Of a stretch of DNA of 64,000 bases, positions 28,008-37,348 are shown in pieces. Position numbers and translations under genes: made by a program. Within the stretch, counting starts at the first letter, position 1. The number at the start of each line of letters is the position of its first letter. Under the pieces are notes generated by a model. That model was not told the origin of the DNA. It searched no databases and saw only the letters and a list, made by a program, of their open reading frames with translations. Source of the stretch: Pseudomonas nunensis (GTDB taxonomy: Bacteria; Pseudomonadota; Gammaproteobacteria; Pseudomonadales; Pseudomonadaceae); the NCBI RefSeq assembly GCF_024296925.1, contig NZ_CP101125.1:5458501-5522500 (forward strand). Direction: 5' to 3'.

Positions 28008-30128
28008 ATGAACAAGTACCTCTTGTCCAGCCTTTGCCTGCTCGCCTTGAACAACAACGCTCAGGCGCAAGTGCTGACCCTGCCCACCGGCACCATCACC
28101 GCGCCGACGGTTGACGATGACAGCGTCAGCCTGAACACGCCGACCACCGCTGGTTCGCGGCTTAATCTCACGGCGATGGAAACTCCGGCCAGTATTGAAA
28201 GCCTGACCGGCGAGCAGATCCGCGCCCGAGGTGATCGCAGCGTGCAGGACGCGGTATCGCGCGGCACCGGGATCAGCCGCACCGGCACGCCTGGCGATGG
28301 CGGCACGTCGTTGTCGGCGCGGGGTTTTACCGGGCAGGGTTCGGTGATGCAGCTGTATGACGGCAACCGCATGTACTCCGGCATGGGCACGGTGACGTTC
28401 CCGGTGGATACTTGGTCGGTGGAACGCGTCGATGTGCTGCGCGGTCCGGCGTCGGTGTTGTACGGCGAAGGCGCGACCGGCGCGGTGGTCAATGTGATCC
28501 CGAAAAAGCCCTTCGACGGCGAAATCGAAAACCACCTGCGGGTCGGCTATGGTTCCTACGACAGTCAGCAGCAAGCCTTCGACAGCGGCGGTTCGCTGAC
28601 CGACACCTTGAGCTATCGCTTGAACCTCAATCGCCTGCGCAGCAATGGCTGGGTGGATCGCGGCGACTCCTCCAGCGACTTCATCAGCGCCGCCCTGCGC
28701 TGGCAGGCAACCGACGACCTGACCTTCACCCTCGCTCACGATTACGGCGATCAAACGCCGATGAATTATTTCGGCACGCCACTGATCAATGGCCGCTTCA
28801 AGGACAGCCTGCGGGACAAGAACTACAACGTCAGCAACGATAAGCAGCATTACAACGACCAGTGGACGCGCCTGACCAGCGAATGGCAGATCTCCGACAA
28901 CATCAGCTCGAGCAACGAGCTGTATTACCTCAAGGCCCAGCGCCGCTGGCAGAACGCCGAGAACTACAATTTCGACCGCGACACCCAGCAACTGAGCCGC
29001 AGCGGTTATTTCGGCATCGGCCACACCCAGGAACAGATCGGTGATCGCCAGACCTTCACCTTCAAACACACCCTGTTCGGCCTCGACAGCCAGACCGTGA
29101 CCGGCGTCGATTACAACCGCATCCGCTTCCAGCTCGACAGCAACTCGCCGTTCAACGACGTGCTGCCGAACGGGCAACCGGTGGACTTGTATCACCCGCA
29201 ACCGGGTCGCTTTGAAAGTGCCGATCCGTACCGCAGTCAGTTCCAGTCCACGACCAAACAGATGTCGGTGTTTGCGGAAAACCGCACGCAACTCAGTGAG
29301 CGCTGGTCGTTGGTGACCGGTGTGCGCCGCGACTACGTGCACGTCGATCGCGACAACCTGGTGGACGGCAGCCAAAGCGACAAGACCCTGACTGGCAATA
29401 ACTGGAAAGCCGGGTTGGTGTTTGCCCTGACCCCGGACACCTCGTTCTACGGCCAATACGCCACCAGCACCGACGGCGTCGGCGGCCTGATTTCCCTGAG
29501 CCCGAGCCAGCAGCAATACGACCTCGCCACCGCCAAACAGACCGAAATCGGTGTGAAGCAATTGTTCTGGGATCAGCGCGGCGAGTTCACGTTGGCGGCG
29601 TATCACATCGTCAAAAAGAAACTGCTGACCGACGACCCGGGCAACCCGACGCTCAAGCAACAGGTCGGCCAGCAATCGTCGAATGGGATTGAGGCCAGCC
29701 TCGATCTGCAACTGCCTCACGCCTGGCAACTGCAAGCCAACGCCGCCATCGTCAAGGCCAAGTACGACGATTTTTCGGCGGTGGTGAACGGTGAAACCGT
29801 CTCGTACAACGGCAACCGGCCGACCGAAGTTCCGCGCCGAACCGCCAACCTGTGGCTGAGCAAAGCGATCAACCAAGACCTGAAGGCCGGGGCTGTCGTG
29901 CGCTATGTGGATGCGCGTTATGCGGACATGGCGAATCAGAATGAGCTGCCGAGCTACACCGTGGTCGATGCGACGCTGTCCTGGAAAGCGCTGCGCAATA
30001 CGACGCTGGGGTTGCAGGTGAACAATCTGTTTGACCGGCAGTATGCGCAAAGCCAATACAATGAGGGGCAGCAGTGGATTTTGGGTGAGCCGCGATCGTT
30101 TTTTGTCACCGCGGATTATCAGTTTTAA
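28008..30128 (+). CDS. TonB-dependent receptor, probable metal-complex uptake
   Basis: The 706-residue outer-membrane receptor has a signal peptide (residues 1-20, ending AQA), a plug domain (ETPASIESLTGEQI; VERVDVLRGPASVLYGEGA near 138-156) and a barrel ending FFVTADYQF with the C-terminal Phe. It resembles siderophore-type receptors. It heads an operon with an ABC importer, and in P. aeruginosa the similar set PA2911-PA2914 lies beside cob genes. The ligand cannot be read from sequence; a zinc or other metal complex is suggested by the candidate Zur box, a corrinoid by the cob neighbourhood. Confidence 0.88.
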   Translation: MNKYLLSSLCLLALNNNAQAQVLTLPTGTITAPTVDDDSVSLNTPTTAGSRLNLTAMETPASIESLTGEQIRARGDRSVQDAVSRGTGISRTGTPGDGGTSLSARGFTGQGSVMQLYDGNRMYSGMGTVTFPVDTWSVERVDVLRGPASVLYGEGATGAVVNVIPKKPFDGEIENHLRVGYGSYDSQQQAFDSGGSLTDTLSYRLNLNRLRSNGWVDRGDSSSDFISAALRWQATDDLTFTLAHDYGDQTPMNYFGTPLINGRFKDSLRDKNYNVSNDKQHYNDQWTRLTSEWQISDNISSSNELYYLKAQRRWQNAENYNFDRDTQQLSRSGYFGIGHTQEQIGDRQTFTFKHTLFGLDSQTVTGVDYNRIRFQLDSNSPFNDVLPNGQPVDLYHPQPGRFESADPYRSQFQSTTKQMSVFAENRTQLSERWSLVTGVRRDYVHVDRDNLVDGSQSDKTLTGNNWKAGLVFALTPDTSFYGQYATSTDGVGGLISLSPSQQQYDLATAKQTEIGVKQLFWDQRGEFTLAAYHIVKKKLLTDDPGNPTLKQQVGQQSSNGIEASLDLQLPHAWQLQANAAIVKAKYDDFSAVVNGETVSYNGNRPTEVPRRTANLWLSKAINQDLKAGAVVRYVDARYADMANQNELPSYTVVDATLSWKALRNTTLGLQVNNLFDRQYAQSQYNEGQQWILGEPRSFFVTADYQF

Positions 30129-30143
30129 ACCGTGTCGCCCCAA

Positions 30144-30213
30144 TCGCGAGCAAGCTCGCTCCCACAAGGACTGCGCAAAACATGTAGGAGCGAGGCTTGC
30201 CCGCGAAGGCGTC
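30144..30213. repeat. REP units inside the TonB/ABC operon
   Basis: An ATCGCGAGCAAGCTCGCTCC unit and an opposed GTAGGAGCGAGGCTTGCCCG unit lie between the receptor and ATPase genes. They are two different REP variants in opposite orientation, able to form a hairpin in the operon mRNA. Confidence 0.85.
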
Positions 30214-30245
30214 CCCAGCAACACCCAATATTTCAGAGTAATTGC

Positions 30246-31034
30246 ATGACCTCGCTCAACCTCACACACCTCGCCTGGACACCCCTGGGCCACGGCCACT
30301 GCCATCACCAGTTCCAACTGCGTGACGCCTCGCTGCACGTGGCTGCCGGTGAGTTTGTCGGGTTGATCGGCCCCAACGGCAGCGGCAAGACCAGCCTGTT
30401 GCGCTGCGCCTATCGCTTCAGCAAACCCGAGAGCGGCGAGGTCCAGCTCGATCACCACAACGTCTGGAAACAATCCTCACGCTGGTGCGCACAACGCATC
30501 GCGGTGGTTTTGCAGGAATTCCCCGACGCCTTCGGCCTGACGGTCGAAGAAGTGGTCGCCATGGGCCGCACGCCGCACAAAGGCTTGTTCGATGGCGACA
30601 CGATTGAAGACCGAAACCTGGCTACTCACGCGCTGAAATCCGTCGGTCTCGAAGGCTTCGAAGACCATGCCTTCGCCACCCTCTCCGGTGGTGAAAAGCA
30701 ACGAGTGATCCTCGCCCGCGCCCTGGCCCAGCAACCGCAATTGCTGATCCTCGACGAGCCGACCAACCACCTCGACCCGCGCTATCAGCTTGAGCTTTTG
30801 CAACTGGTCAAACGCCTGAACATCGGCACGTTGGCGAGCATCCACGACCTGAATCTGGCCGCCGCTTTCTGTGATCGTCTGTACGTGATCAACCACGGCC
30901 GCATCGTCGCCAGCGGCACACCGAAAGAAGTCCTGACCGCCCCGCTGCTGCGCGAGGTATTCGGCGTCGAAGCGCTGATCGATGACCACCCCCTCCACGG
31001 CTACCCCCGAATCACCTGGATAACCCAACCATGA
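30246..31034 (+). CDS. ABC transporter ATP-binding protein (FecE/BtuD class)
   Basis: The 262-residue ATPase has Walker [10 protein letters not shown] near residue 45, signature LSGGEKQRV near 142 and Walker [13 protein letters not shown] near 165, followed by the H-loop SIHDLN. It would drive uptake of the ligand delivered by the receptor upstream. The ATG at 30246 is used; an in-frame extension to 30132 runs through the REP repeat. It overlaps the binding-protein gene by four bases. Confidence 0.92.
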   Translation: MTSLNLTHLAWTPLGHGHCHHQFQLRDASLHVAAGEFVGLIGPNGSGKTSLLRCAYRFSKPESGEVQLDHHNVWKQSSRWCAQRIAVVLQEFPDAFGLTVEEVVAMGRTPHKGLFDGDTIEDRNLATHALKSVGLEGFEDHAFATLSGGEKQRVILARALAQQPQLLILDEPTNHLDPRYQLELLQLVKRLNIGTLASIHDLNLAAAFCDRLYVINHGRIVASGTPKEVLTAPLLREVFGVEALIDDHPLHGYPRITWITQP

Positions 31035-31978
31035 CTGTGCGTTCCCTGCTGTGCGTCGCCCTGTTGCTGGGCGCTGCCCAAGCCTCTGCCGAGGCCACGA
31101 AATACCCGCTGACCGTCCAGAGCTGCAATCGCGAAGTGACATTCAAGCAAGCGCCGAAACACGCGGTCAGCCACGACATCAACATGACCCAGATGATGCT
31201 CGCCCTCGGCCTCAAGTCGAGCATGGCCGGCTACAGCGGTGTCACGGGATGGAAGTCGGTTACGCCCGAGATGCAGACCATCCTCAATGGCTTGCCGGAA
31301 CTGGCGGCCAAGTACCCGTCGGTGGAAACCCTGCTCAACGCCAACGTAGATTTCTTCTTCGCAGGCTGGGATTACGGCATGCGCGTCGGCGGTGACCTGA
31401 CGCCGCAAACCCTGCAACCGCTGGGCATCAATGTCTACGAGCTGACCGAGTCCTGTGCCTTCGTGATGAAGCGCCCGGCGGCCACGCTGGAGGACACTTA
31501 CAACGACCTGCGCAACCTCGGCAAGATCTTCGACGTGCAGGACCGCGCCAACGGTTTGATCACCGAGATGCAGGCGCAAGTCGCCGAGGTTCGTAAAGAC
31601 CTGCCGGCGGACAAACCTCGCGTGTTCCTCTACGACAGCGGCGAAGACCGGGCCATGACCTCTGGCCGTCTCGGCATGCCGCAAGCGCTGATCGATGCGG
31701 CCGGTGGACAAAATATTCTCGATGACGTCGAGGCCAGTTGGACGCGGGTCAATTGGGAGAACGTGGTCGAGCGCAATCCACAGGTGATCGTGATCGTCGA
31801 CTACGGTGAGGTCACCGCCGAGCAGAAAGAACAATTCCTGCTCAATAACAAAGCCCTGCAATCGGTAGACGCGATCAAGAACCAGCGCTTTATCGTCATT
31901 CCTTACGTGCAGGCCACGCCGGGGATCGACAACGTGCTGGCGGTGGAAACCCTGGCCAAGGGGTTCCACGGCGAATGA
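31031..31978 (+). CDS. ABC transporter periplasmic binding protein (FecB/BtuF class)
   Basis: This 315-residue exported protein has a signal peptide of about 20 residues ending ASA and a PF01497-like two-lobed fold: VTFKQAPKHAVSHDINMTQMML near 37-58, LPADKPRVFLYDSGEDRAM in the middle, and ERNPQVIVIVDYGE near 255. It starts inside the ATPase gene (ATGA) and overlaps the permease gene in the same way. His and Met residues near HDINMTQMM could contact a metal ligand, but the substrate is unknown. Confidence 0.88.
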   Translation: MTVRSLLCVALLLGAAQASAEATKYPLTVQSCNREVTFKQAPKHAVSHDINMTQMMLALGLKSSMAGYSGVTGWKSVTPEMQTILNGLPELAAKYPSVETLLNANVDFFFAGWDYGMRVGGDLTPQTLQPLGINVYELTESCAFVMKRPAATLEDTYNDLRNLGKIFDVQDRANGLITEMQAQVAEVRKDLPADKPRVFLYDSGEDRAMTSGRLGMPQALIDAAGGQNILDDVEASWTRVNWENVVERNPQVIVIVDYGEVTAEQKEQFLLNNKALQSVDAIKNQRFIVIPYVQATPGIDNVLAVETLAKGFHGE

Positions 31979-32985
31979 TCGAGCGTCGCTATGCGTTGCT
32001 GCTGATCGCACTCGGCGCGCTGTTGCTGGTGTCGTGCGTGGTGTCCCTGGGCTTCGGGCCGGCGCGGGTGCCGGTGGATGTGGTGTGGCGGATTTTGCTG
32101 CACAAGATCTTCAGTGTCGGCGAGCCAGACTGGGCGGCCGGGCAGGAACACATCGTATGGCTGATCCGCGTGCCGCGCATGTTGCTCGGGGCACTGGTGG
32201 GTGCCGGGTTGGCGTTGATTGGTGCGGTGCTGCAAGCAGTGACGCGCAATCCGCTGGCGGATCCGCACCTGCTCGGCGTGACCTCGGGCGCCACGTTGGG
32301 CGCGGTGATTGTGGTGCTGCATGTCGGTGAGATTGTCGGTCTGCTGACCCTACCGATTGCGGCGTTTATCGGTGCGTTGGCGAGCATGCTGATCGTGCTG
32401 ATGATCGCCAATCGCAACGGGCGGCTGGACAGTGATCGCCTGCTGTTGTGCGGCGTGGCGGTGTCGTTCGTGATGATGGCGATTGCCAATTTGCTGCTGT
32501 TCATGGGCGATCACCGCGCGAGTTCGGCGGTGATGTTCTGGATGCTCGGCGGGCTCGGCTTGGCGCGCTGGGAATTGCTAGCGCTGCCGGCGGCCAGCGT
32601 GTTGCTGGGGTTGGTGTTGTTGCTCGGGATGGCGCGGCCGTTGAATGCGTTGATGGCGGGTGAGCAGACGGCGGTGACGCTGGGCTTGAATGCTCGCACG
32701 GTGCGGTTGCGGGTGTTCTTGATTGCTTCGCTGATGACTGGGGTGCTGGTGTCGATCAGCGGGTCGATCGGGTTTGTCGGCTTGATGGTGCCGCACATTG
32801 CGCGGCGGTTGGTGGGGGCTGAGCATCGCAGATTGTTGCCCGTTTGCGTTTTGCTCGGCAGCGTTTTCCTGGTCTGGGTCGACGTCGCCGCCCGCACCCT
32901 GATCGCCCCGGAAGACTTGCCCATTGGCGTCGCCACTGCTGCCATCGGCGGCCTGTTCTTCATCGGCCTCATGCGCCGCCGGTAA
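31975..32985 (+). CDS. ABC transporter permease, FecCD family
   Basis: The 336-residue inner-membrane permease has about ten helices and family motifs RVPRMLLGALVGAGLALIGA (near 63-82), TRNPLADPHLLGVTSGA and GSIGFVGLMVPHIARRLVG (near 260-278). Fe, B12 and heme importers use this fold. It is the last gene of the operon and is followed by a palindromic repeat. Confidence 0.92.
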   Translation: MIERRYALLLIALGALLLVSCVVSLGFGPARVPVDVVWRILLHKIFSVGEPDWAAGQEHIVWLIRVPRMLLGALVGAGLALIGAVLQAVTRNPLADPHLLGVTSGATLGAVIVVLHVGEIVGLLTLPIAAFIGALASMLIVLMIANRNGRLDSDRLLLCGVAVSFVMMAIANLLLFMGDHRASSAVMFWMLGGLGLARWELLALPAASVLLGLVLLLGMARPLNALMAGEQTAVTLGLNARTVRLRVFLIASLMTGVLVSISGSIGFVGLMVPHIARRLVGAEHRRLLPVCVLLGSVFLVWVDVAARTLIAPEDLPIGVATAAIGGLFFIGLMRRR

Positions 32986-33007
32986 TCCCCAGAACCCCTC
33001 ATTCCCC

Positions 33008-33103
33008 TGTAGGAGCTGTCGAGTGAAACGAGGCTGCGATCTTTTGATCTTTAAAAATCAAAGTCAAAAGATCGCAGCCTCGTTTCTCTCGACAGCTCCT
33101 ACA
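33008..33103. repeat. Palindromic repeat, GGCTGCGATCTTTTGAT class
   Basis: A near-perfect palindrome runs from TGTAGGAGCTGTCGAG to CTCGACAGCTCCTACA, with cores GAAACGAGGCTGCGATCTTT and complement around an AT-rich loop. It lies between the permease gene and the urtA promoter and may end the upstream transcript. Confidence 0.88.
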
Positions 33104-33165
33104 CAGTTCATACACAGCACCAATACAGTTCCTGCAGCACTCTTCGCCCCAATCTGGCGCAAGCC

Positions 33166-33205
33166 GGCGCACCAGTGCATCCTCGGCGTTCCTTCCTGGT
33201 GCGCC
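33166..33205 (+). promoter_or_regulatory. Inverted repeat upstream of urtA, candidate NtrC enhancer
   Basis: GGCGCACCAG (33166-33175) and CTGGTGCGCC (33196-33205) are exact inverse complements 20 bp apart, centred about 100 bp before the predicted sigma-54 start site. The halves GCACCA and TGGTGC are NtrC half-sites, but the spacing is wider than the usual three bases between hexamers. NtrC binding is inferred. Confidence 0.45.
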
Positions 33206-33257
33206 GCTATCCCCGCGCGACCGCTCTAACACGACATTTCCTTGCCAAAACCCGACC

Positions 33258-33273
33258 AGGCACAGCCCTTGCA
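33258..33273 (+). promoter_or_regulatory. Sigma-54 promoter of the urt-ure operon
   Basis: AGGCACAGCCCTTGCA matches the -24/-12 consensus TGGCACGNNNNTTGCW, with GG and GC exactly ten bases apart. It lies 66 bp before the urtA ATG. Urea uptake is commonly under NtrC/RpoN control. Confidence 0.8.
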
Positions 33274-33338
33274 AAACAGCCTTCAGTAGTCCGCCTCTGC
33301 CAATCAAAAAAAATACTAATGTTCATGGAGATCGCACA

Positions 33339-34604
33339 ATGAAGCGTCGCAGCTTGATCAAGGCTTTCACACTCACGGCAAGCATTGCCGCGATGGGCAT
33401 GACCTGGACTGTCCAGGCCGCCGAGACCATCAAGGTCGGCATCCTGCACTCCCTGTCCGGCACCATGGCGATCTCCGAAACATCCCTCAAAGACATGGCG
33501 TTGATGACCATCGACGAAATCAACGCCAAGGGCGGCGTGAACGGCAAGATGCTGGAACCGGTAGTGGTCGACCCGGCGTCGAATTGGCCGCTGTTCGCTG
33601 AAAAAGGCCGGCAGTTGCTGACCCAGGACAAAGTCGCCGTGGTGTTCGGTTGCTGGACTTCGGTATCGCGCAAATCGGTGTTGCCGGTGTTTGAAGAACT
33701 CAACGGCCTGCTGTTCTACCCGGTGCAGTACGAAGGCGAAGAGATGTCGCCGAACGTGTTCTACACCGGCGCGGCGCCGAACCAGCAGGCGATTCCGGCG
33801 GTGGAATACCTGATGAGCGAAGAAGGCGGCAGCGCCAAGCGTTACTTCCTGCTCGGCACCGACTACGTCTACCCGCGCACCACCAACAAAATCCTGCGCT
33901 CGTTCCTGCACTCCAAAGGCGTGGCGGACAAGGACATCGAAGAGGTCTACACCCCGTTCGGCCACAGCGACTACCAAACCATCGTCGCCAACATCAAGAA
34001 ATTCTCGGCCGGCGGCAAGACGGCAGTCATCTCCACAGTCAACGGCGACTCCAACGTGCCGTTCTATAAAGAGCTGGCCAACCAGGGCCTGAAAGCTACC
34101 GACGTGCCAGTCGTGGCGTTCTCGGTAGGCGAAGAGGAACTGCGCGGCATCGACACCAAACCGTTGGTGGGCAACCTCGCGGCGTGGAACTACTTCGAAT
34201 CGGTCGAGAACCCGCAGAACAAGAAATTCGTCGCTGACTGGAAAGCCTACGCCAAGAAACACAACCTGCCAGGCGCCGACAAAGCGGTGACCAACGACCC
34301 GATGGAAGCCACTTATGTCGGCATTCACATGTGGGCGCAAGCAGCTGAAAAAGCCAAGTCCACCGACGTCGACAAGGTCCGCGAAGCGTTGGCCGGCCAG
34401 ACCTTTGCCGCGCCGTCGGGTTACACGCTGACCATGGACAAGACCAACCACCACCTGCACAAGCCAGTGATGATCGGCGAGATTCAGGCCGACGGTCAGT
34501 TCAACGTCGTGTGGCAAACCGAAGGCCCGATCCGCGCCCAGCCGTGGAGCCCGTTTATCGATGGCAACGACAAGAAGCCGGATTATGCGGTGAAGAGCAA
34601 CTAA
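33339..34604 (+). CDS. urtA: UrtA, urea ABC transporter substrate-binding protein
   Basis: UrtA captures urea in the periplasm for the UrtBCDE importer. The 421-residue precursor has a signal peptide (residues 1-27, with a KRRSLIK start and VQA cut site) and a branched-chain amino acid binding-protein fold: ETIKVGILHSLSGTMAISE at the mature N-terminus, FGCWTSVSRKSVLPVFEE near 107 and FYPVQYEGEEMSPNVFYTG near 128. These are highly conserved in UrtA. It follows a sigma-54 promoter and heads the operon. Confidence 0.96.
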   Translation: MKRRSLIKAFTLTASIAAMGMTWTVQAAETIKVGILHSLSGTMAISETSLKDMALMTIDEINAKGGVNGKMLEPVVVDPASNWPLFAEKGRQLLTQDKVAVVFGCWTSVSRKSVLPVFEELNGLLFYPVQYEGEEMSPNVFYTGAAPNQQAIPAVEYLMSEEGGSAKRYFLLGTDYVYPRTTNKILRSFLHSKGVADKDIEEVYTPFGHSDYQTIVANIKKFSAGGKTAVISTVNGDSNVPFYKELANQGLKATDVPVVAFSVGEEELRGIDTKPLVGNLAAWNYFESVENPQNKKFVADWKAYAKKHNLPGADKAVTNDPMEATYVGIHMWAQAAEKAKSTDVDKVREALAGQTFAAPSGYTLTMDKTNHHLHKPVMIGEIQADGQFNVVWQTEGPIRAQPWSPFIDGNDKKPDYAVKSN

Positions 34605-34654
34605 GCCACTGGGTGTCACGGCCCGGACACGAAGCCCGGGCCTGACGCAAATCC

Positions 34655-34745
34655 CTGTGGGAGCGGGCTTGCTCGCGAATGCGGAGGGTCAGGCACATTG
34701 ATGTTGGATGTGCCGCCGTCTTCGCGAGCAAGCCCGCTCCCACAT
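34655..34745. repeat. REP inverted pair between urtA and urtB
   Basis: CTGTGGGAGCGGGCTTGCTC and its complement enclose about 35 bp. It lies inside the operon, where a stable hairpin could protect the abundant urtA mRNA segment (inference). Confidence 0.88.
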
Positions 34746-34766
34746 TGTCCGCGCAAGGCCAACGAC

Positions 34767-36269
34767 ATGCCGACTGCCCTTTACCGCCTCATCCTCGCCC
34801 TCGCGCTGTTACTGCCGATGGCCACCCACGCCGGCGACGCCGAAGACTTCGTCGCGGCCAATCCCGTGCAGCAAGCCAAACTCCTGGAAGCCTGGGCCGC
34901 GCAGCCCGATCCGGCCCGTGTCGAACTGATCAACGCCCTGCAACAAGGCGAGTTGACCGTCGACGGCCAACCGAAAACCCTGCGCCTGAATAACCGCCTG
35001 CGGGGTCTGATCGACACCGCGCTGGCCAGCCACCAATTGCTCGCCGCCGACGCCAAAATCCGTCTGGCCGCCGCGCAGCAATTGCAGAAAAGCGCCAAAC
35101 CGGCGCAGCTGAAATTCCTCGACCAGCAACTGGCTGGCGAAAAAGATGAAAGCGTTCACGCCGCCCTCAGCCTAGCGTTGGCCAACCTGCAACTGGTGGA
35201 CACCGACCCCGCCGTGCGCCTCGCCGCCGTGCGTTTGCTCGGTGAAACCGGCGACCCGCTGGCCCGTACGCGCCTCGAAGGTTTGCTCGAACCCGGCGTC
35301 GAAGCCGATGCCGGTGTGCGCACCGCTGCCGAAACCAGCCTCGCTCAAGTCAAACGCAAACTGCTGATCGGCGAGTTGCTCGGCCAGGCGTTCAGCGGCA
35401 TGTCCCTCGGTTCGATCCTGCTGCTCGCGGCACTCGGCCTCGCCATCACCTTCGGCCTGCTCGGCGTGATCAACATGGCCCACGGCGAGATGCTGATGCT
35501 CGGCGCCTACTCGACGTATGTGGTTCAGCTGATGTTCCAGCGCTTCGCCCCACAAGCCATCGAGTTCTACCCGCTAATCGCGTTGCCGGTGGCGTTTTTC
35601 GTCACCGCCGCCATCGGCATGGCGCTGGAGCGCACGGTGATTCGTCACCTCTACGGCCGCCCGCTGGAAACTTTGCTCGCGACTTGGGGCATCAGCCTGA
35701 TGCTGATTCAACTGGTGCGTTTGCTGTTCGGCGCGCAGAACGTTGAAGTGGCGAATCCGGCGTGGTTGTCGGGCGGGATTCAAGTGCTGCCGAATCTTGT
35801 GCTGCCCTACAACCGCATCGTGATCATCGCTTTCGCGCTGTTCGTAGTGGTGCTGACCTGGTTGATGCTGAACAAAACCCGCCTGGGCCTGAACGTGCGC
35901 GCCGTCACCCAGAACCGCAACATGGCGGCCTGCTGCGGCGTACCGACCGGACGCGTGGACATGCTCGCCTTCGGCCTCGGCTCGGGCATCGCCGGCCTCG
36001 GCGGCGTGGCGCTGAGCCAGATCGGCAACGTCGGCCCGGACCTCGGCCAGAGCTACATCATCGACTCGTTCCTGGTGGTGGTGCTCGGCGGCGTCGGCCA
36101 GTTGGCCGGTAGCGTGTTCGCGGCGTTCGGCCTCGGTATCGCCAACAAGATTCTCGAACCACAAATCGGTGCCGTACTCGGCAAGATCCTGATCCTCGCG
36201 CTGATCATTCTGTTTATTCAGAAACGTCCGCAAGGCCTCTTCGCACTGAAAGGACGGGTGATCGACTAA
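34767..36269 (+). CDS. urtB: UrtB, urea ABC transporter permease
   Basis: This 500-residue membrane permease has a signal-like start (ALYRLILALALLLPMATHA), a periplasmic N-terminal extension of about 190 residues that is usual in proteobacterial UrtB, and a LivH-like permease domain from about residue 210 (LAITFGLLGVINMAHGEMLM; NVGPDLGQSYIIDSFLVVVL). The ATG at 34767 begins the signal; an upstream in-frame start lies within the REP. The last base of the stop is the first base of the urtC ATG. Confidence 0.95.
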   Translation: MPTALYRLILALALLLPMATHAGDAEDFVAANPVQQAKLLEAWAAQPDPARVELINALQQGELTVDGQPKTLRLNNRLRGLIDTALASHQLLAADAKIRLAAAQQLQKSAKPAQLKFLDQQLAGEKDESVHAALSLALANLQLVDTDPAVRLAAVRLLGETGDPLARTRLEGLLEPGVEADAGVRTAAETSLAQVKRKLLIGELLGQAFSGMSLGSILLLAALGLAITFGLLGVINMAHGEMLMLGAYSTYVVQLMFQRFAPQAIEFYPLIALPVAFFVTAAIGMALERTVIRHLYGRPLETLLATWGISLMLIQLVRLLFGAQNVEVANPAWLSGGIQVLPNLVLPYNRIVIIAFALFVVVLTWLMLNKTRLGLNVRAVTQNRNMAACCGVPTGRVDMLAFGLGSGIAGLGGVALSQIGNVGPDLGQSYIIDSFLVVVLGGVGQLAGSVFAAFGLGIANKILEPQIGAVLGKILILALIILFIQKRPQGLFALKGRVID

Positions 36270-37348
36270 TGAACCAGCCTCTTATAGTCACAGCCTCACA
36301 AAAGGCCGGCCCCAAAGTCACGATCGCCGTGGGTGCGGTGATCCTCGTTTTGCTGTTGGCGTTACCGCTGCTGTCGCTGCTATCGCCGGTCAGCGTCTTC
36401 CACGTTTCGGCCTACACGTTGACGCTGGTGGGCAAGATTCTTTGTTACGCCATCGTCGCTCTGGCGCTGGATCTGGTCTGGGGTTACGCCGGTTTGCTGT
36501 CCCTCGGTCACGGTTTGTTTTTCGCTCTCGGCGGTTATGCGATGGGCATGTACCTGATGCGCCAGGCCTCGGGCGACGCCTTGCCGGCGTTCATGACCTT
36601 CCTGTCGTGGACCGAATTGCCGTGGTACTGGACCGGCACCAGCAGCTTCCTCTGGGCCATGTGCCTGGTGGTTTTGGCACCGGGACTGCTGGCGTTGGTG
36701 TTCGGCTTCTTCGCTTTCCGTTCGCGGATCAAAGGCGTGTATTTCTCGATCATGACCCAGGCCCTGACCTTCGCCGGGATGCTGCTGTTTTTCCGCAACG
36801 AAACCGGGTTTGGCGGCAACAACGGCTTTACCAATTTCCGCACGATTCTCGGGTTTGGCATTACCGAACCGGGGACGCGCGCGGTGTTGTTTTTCGCCAC
36901 GGTGGTGTTGCTGGTGGCGAGCCTGTTTATTGGTTGGCGCCTGGCGCAGAGCAAATTCGGCCGCGTGCTGACCGCGTTGCGAGATGCGGAAAACCGCCTG
37001 ATGTTTTGCGGCTACGACCCGCGCGGTTTCAAGCTGTTCGTGTGGGTGTTGAGCGCGGTGTTGTGTGGTTTGGCCGGTGCGTTGTACGTGCCGCAAGTCG
37101 GGATCATCAACCCGAGTGAAATGTCGCCGACCAACTCCATCGAGGCCGCCGTGTGGGTCGCCTTGGGCGGTCGCGGCACGCTGATCGGGCCGTTGCTCGG
37201 CGCCGGCGTGGTCAACGGCATGAAGAGCTGGTTCACCGTGGCCTTCCCGGAATACTGGCTGTTCTTCCTCGGGGCCCTGTTCATCGTCGTGACCTTGTAT
37301 CTGCCCAAAGGCGTGATCGGTCTGCTGAAGAAAAGGGGCGAACAATGA
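36269..37348 (+). CDS. urtC: UrtC, urea ABC transporter permease
   Basis: The 359-residue LivM-like permease partners UrtB. Motifs include LDLVWGYAGLLSLGHGLFFA near 67-86, NETGFGGNNGFTNF near 171-184 and VWVALGGRGTLIGPLLGAG near 294-312. About ten helices are visible. It overlaps urtB by one base and urtD by four. Confidence 0.95.
   Translation: MNQPLIVTASQKAGPKVTIAVGAVILVLLLALPLLSLLSPVSVFHVSAYTLTLVGKILCYAIVALALDLVWGYAGLLSLGHGLFFALGGYAMGMYLMRQASGDALPAFMTFLSWTELPWYWTGTSSFLWAMCLVVLAPGLLALVFGFFAFRSRIKGVYFSIMTQALTFAGMLLFFRNETGFGGNNGFTNFRTILGFGITEPGTRAVLFFATVVLLVASLFIGWRLAQSKFGRVLTALRDAENRLMFCGYDPRGFKLFVWVLSAVLCGLAGALYVPQVGIINPSEMSPTNSIEAAVWVALGGRGTLIGPLLGAGVVNGMKSWFTVAFPEYWLFFLGALFIVVTLYLPKGVIGLLKKRGEQ

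Noticed and set aside
27927..30473. An 848-codon minus-strand open frame over the TonB receptor
   Set aside because: It is antisense to a well-supported receptor gene and shows the same low-complexity shadow composition; no family resemblance.
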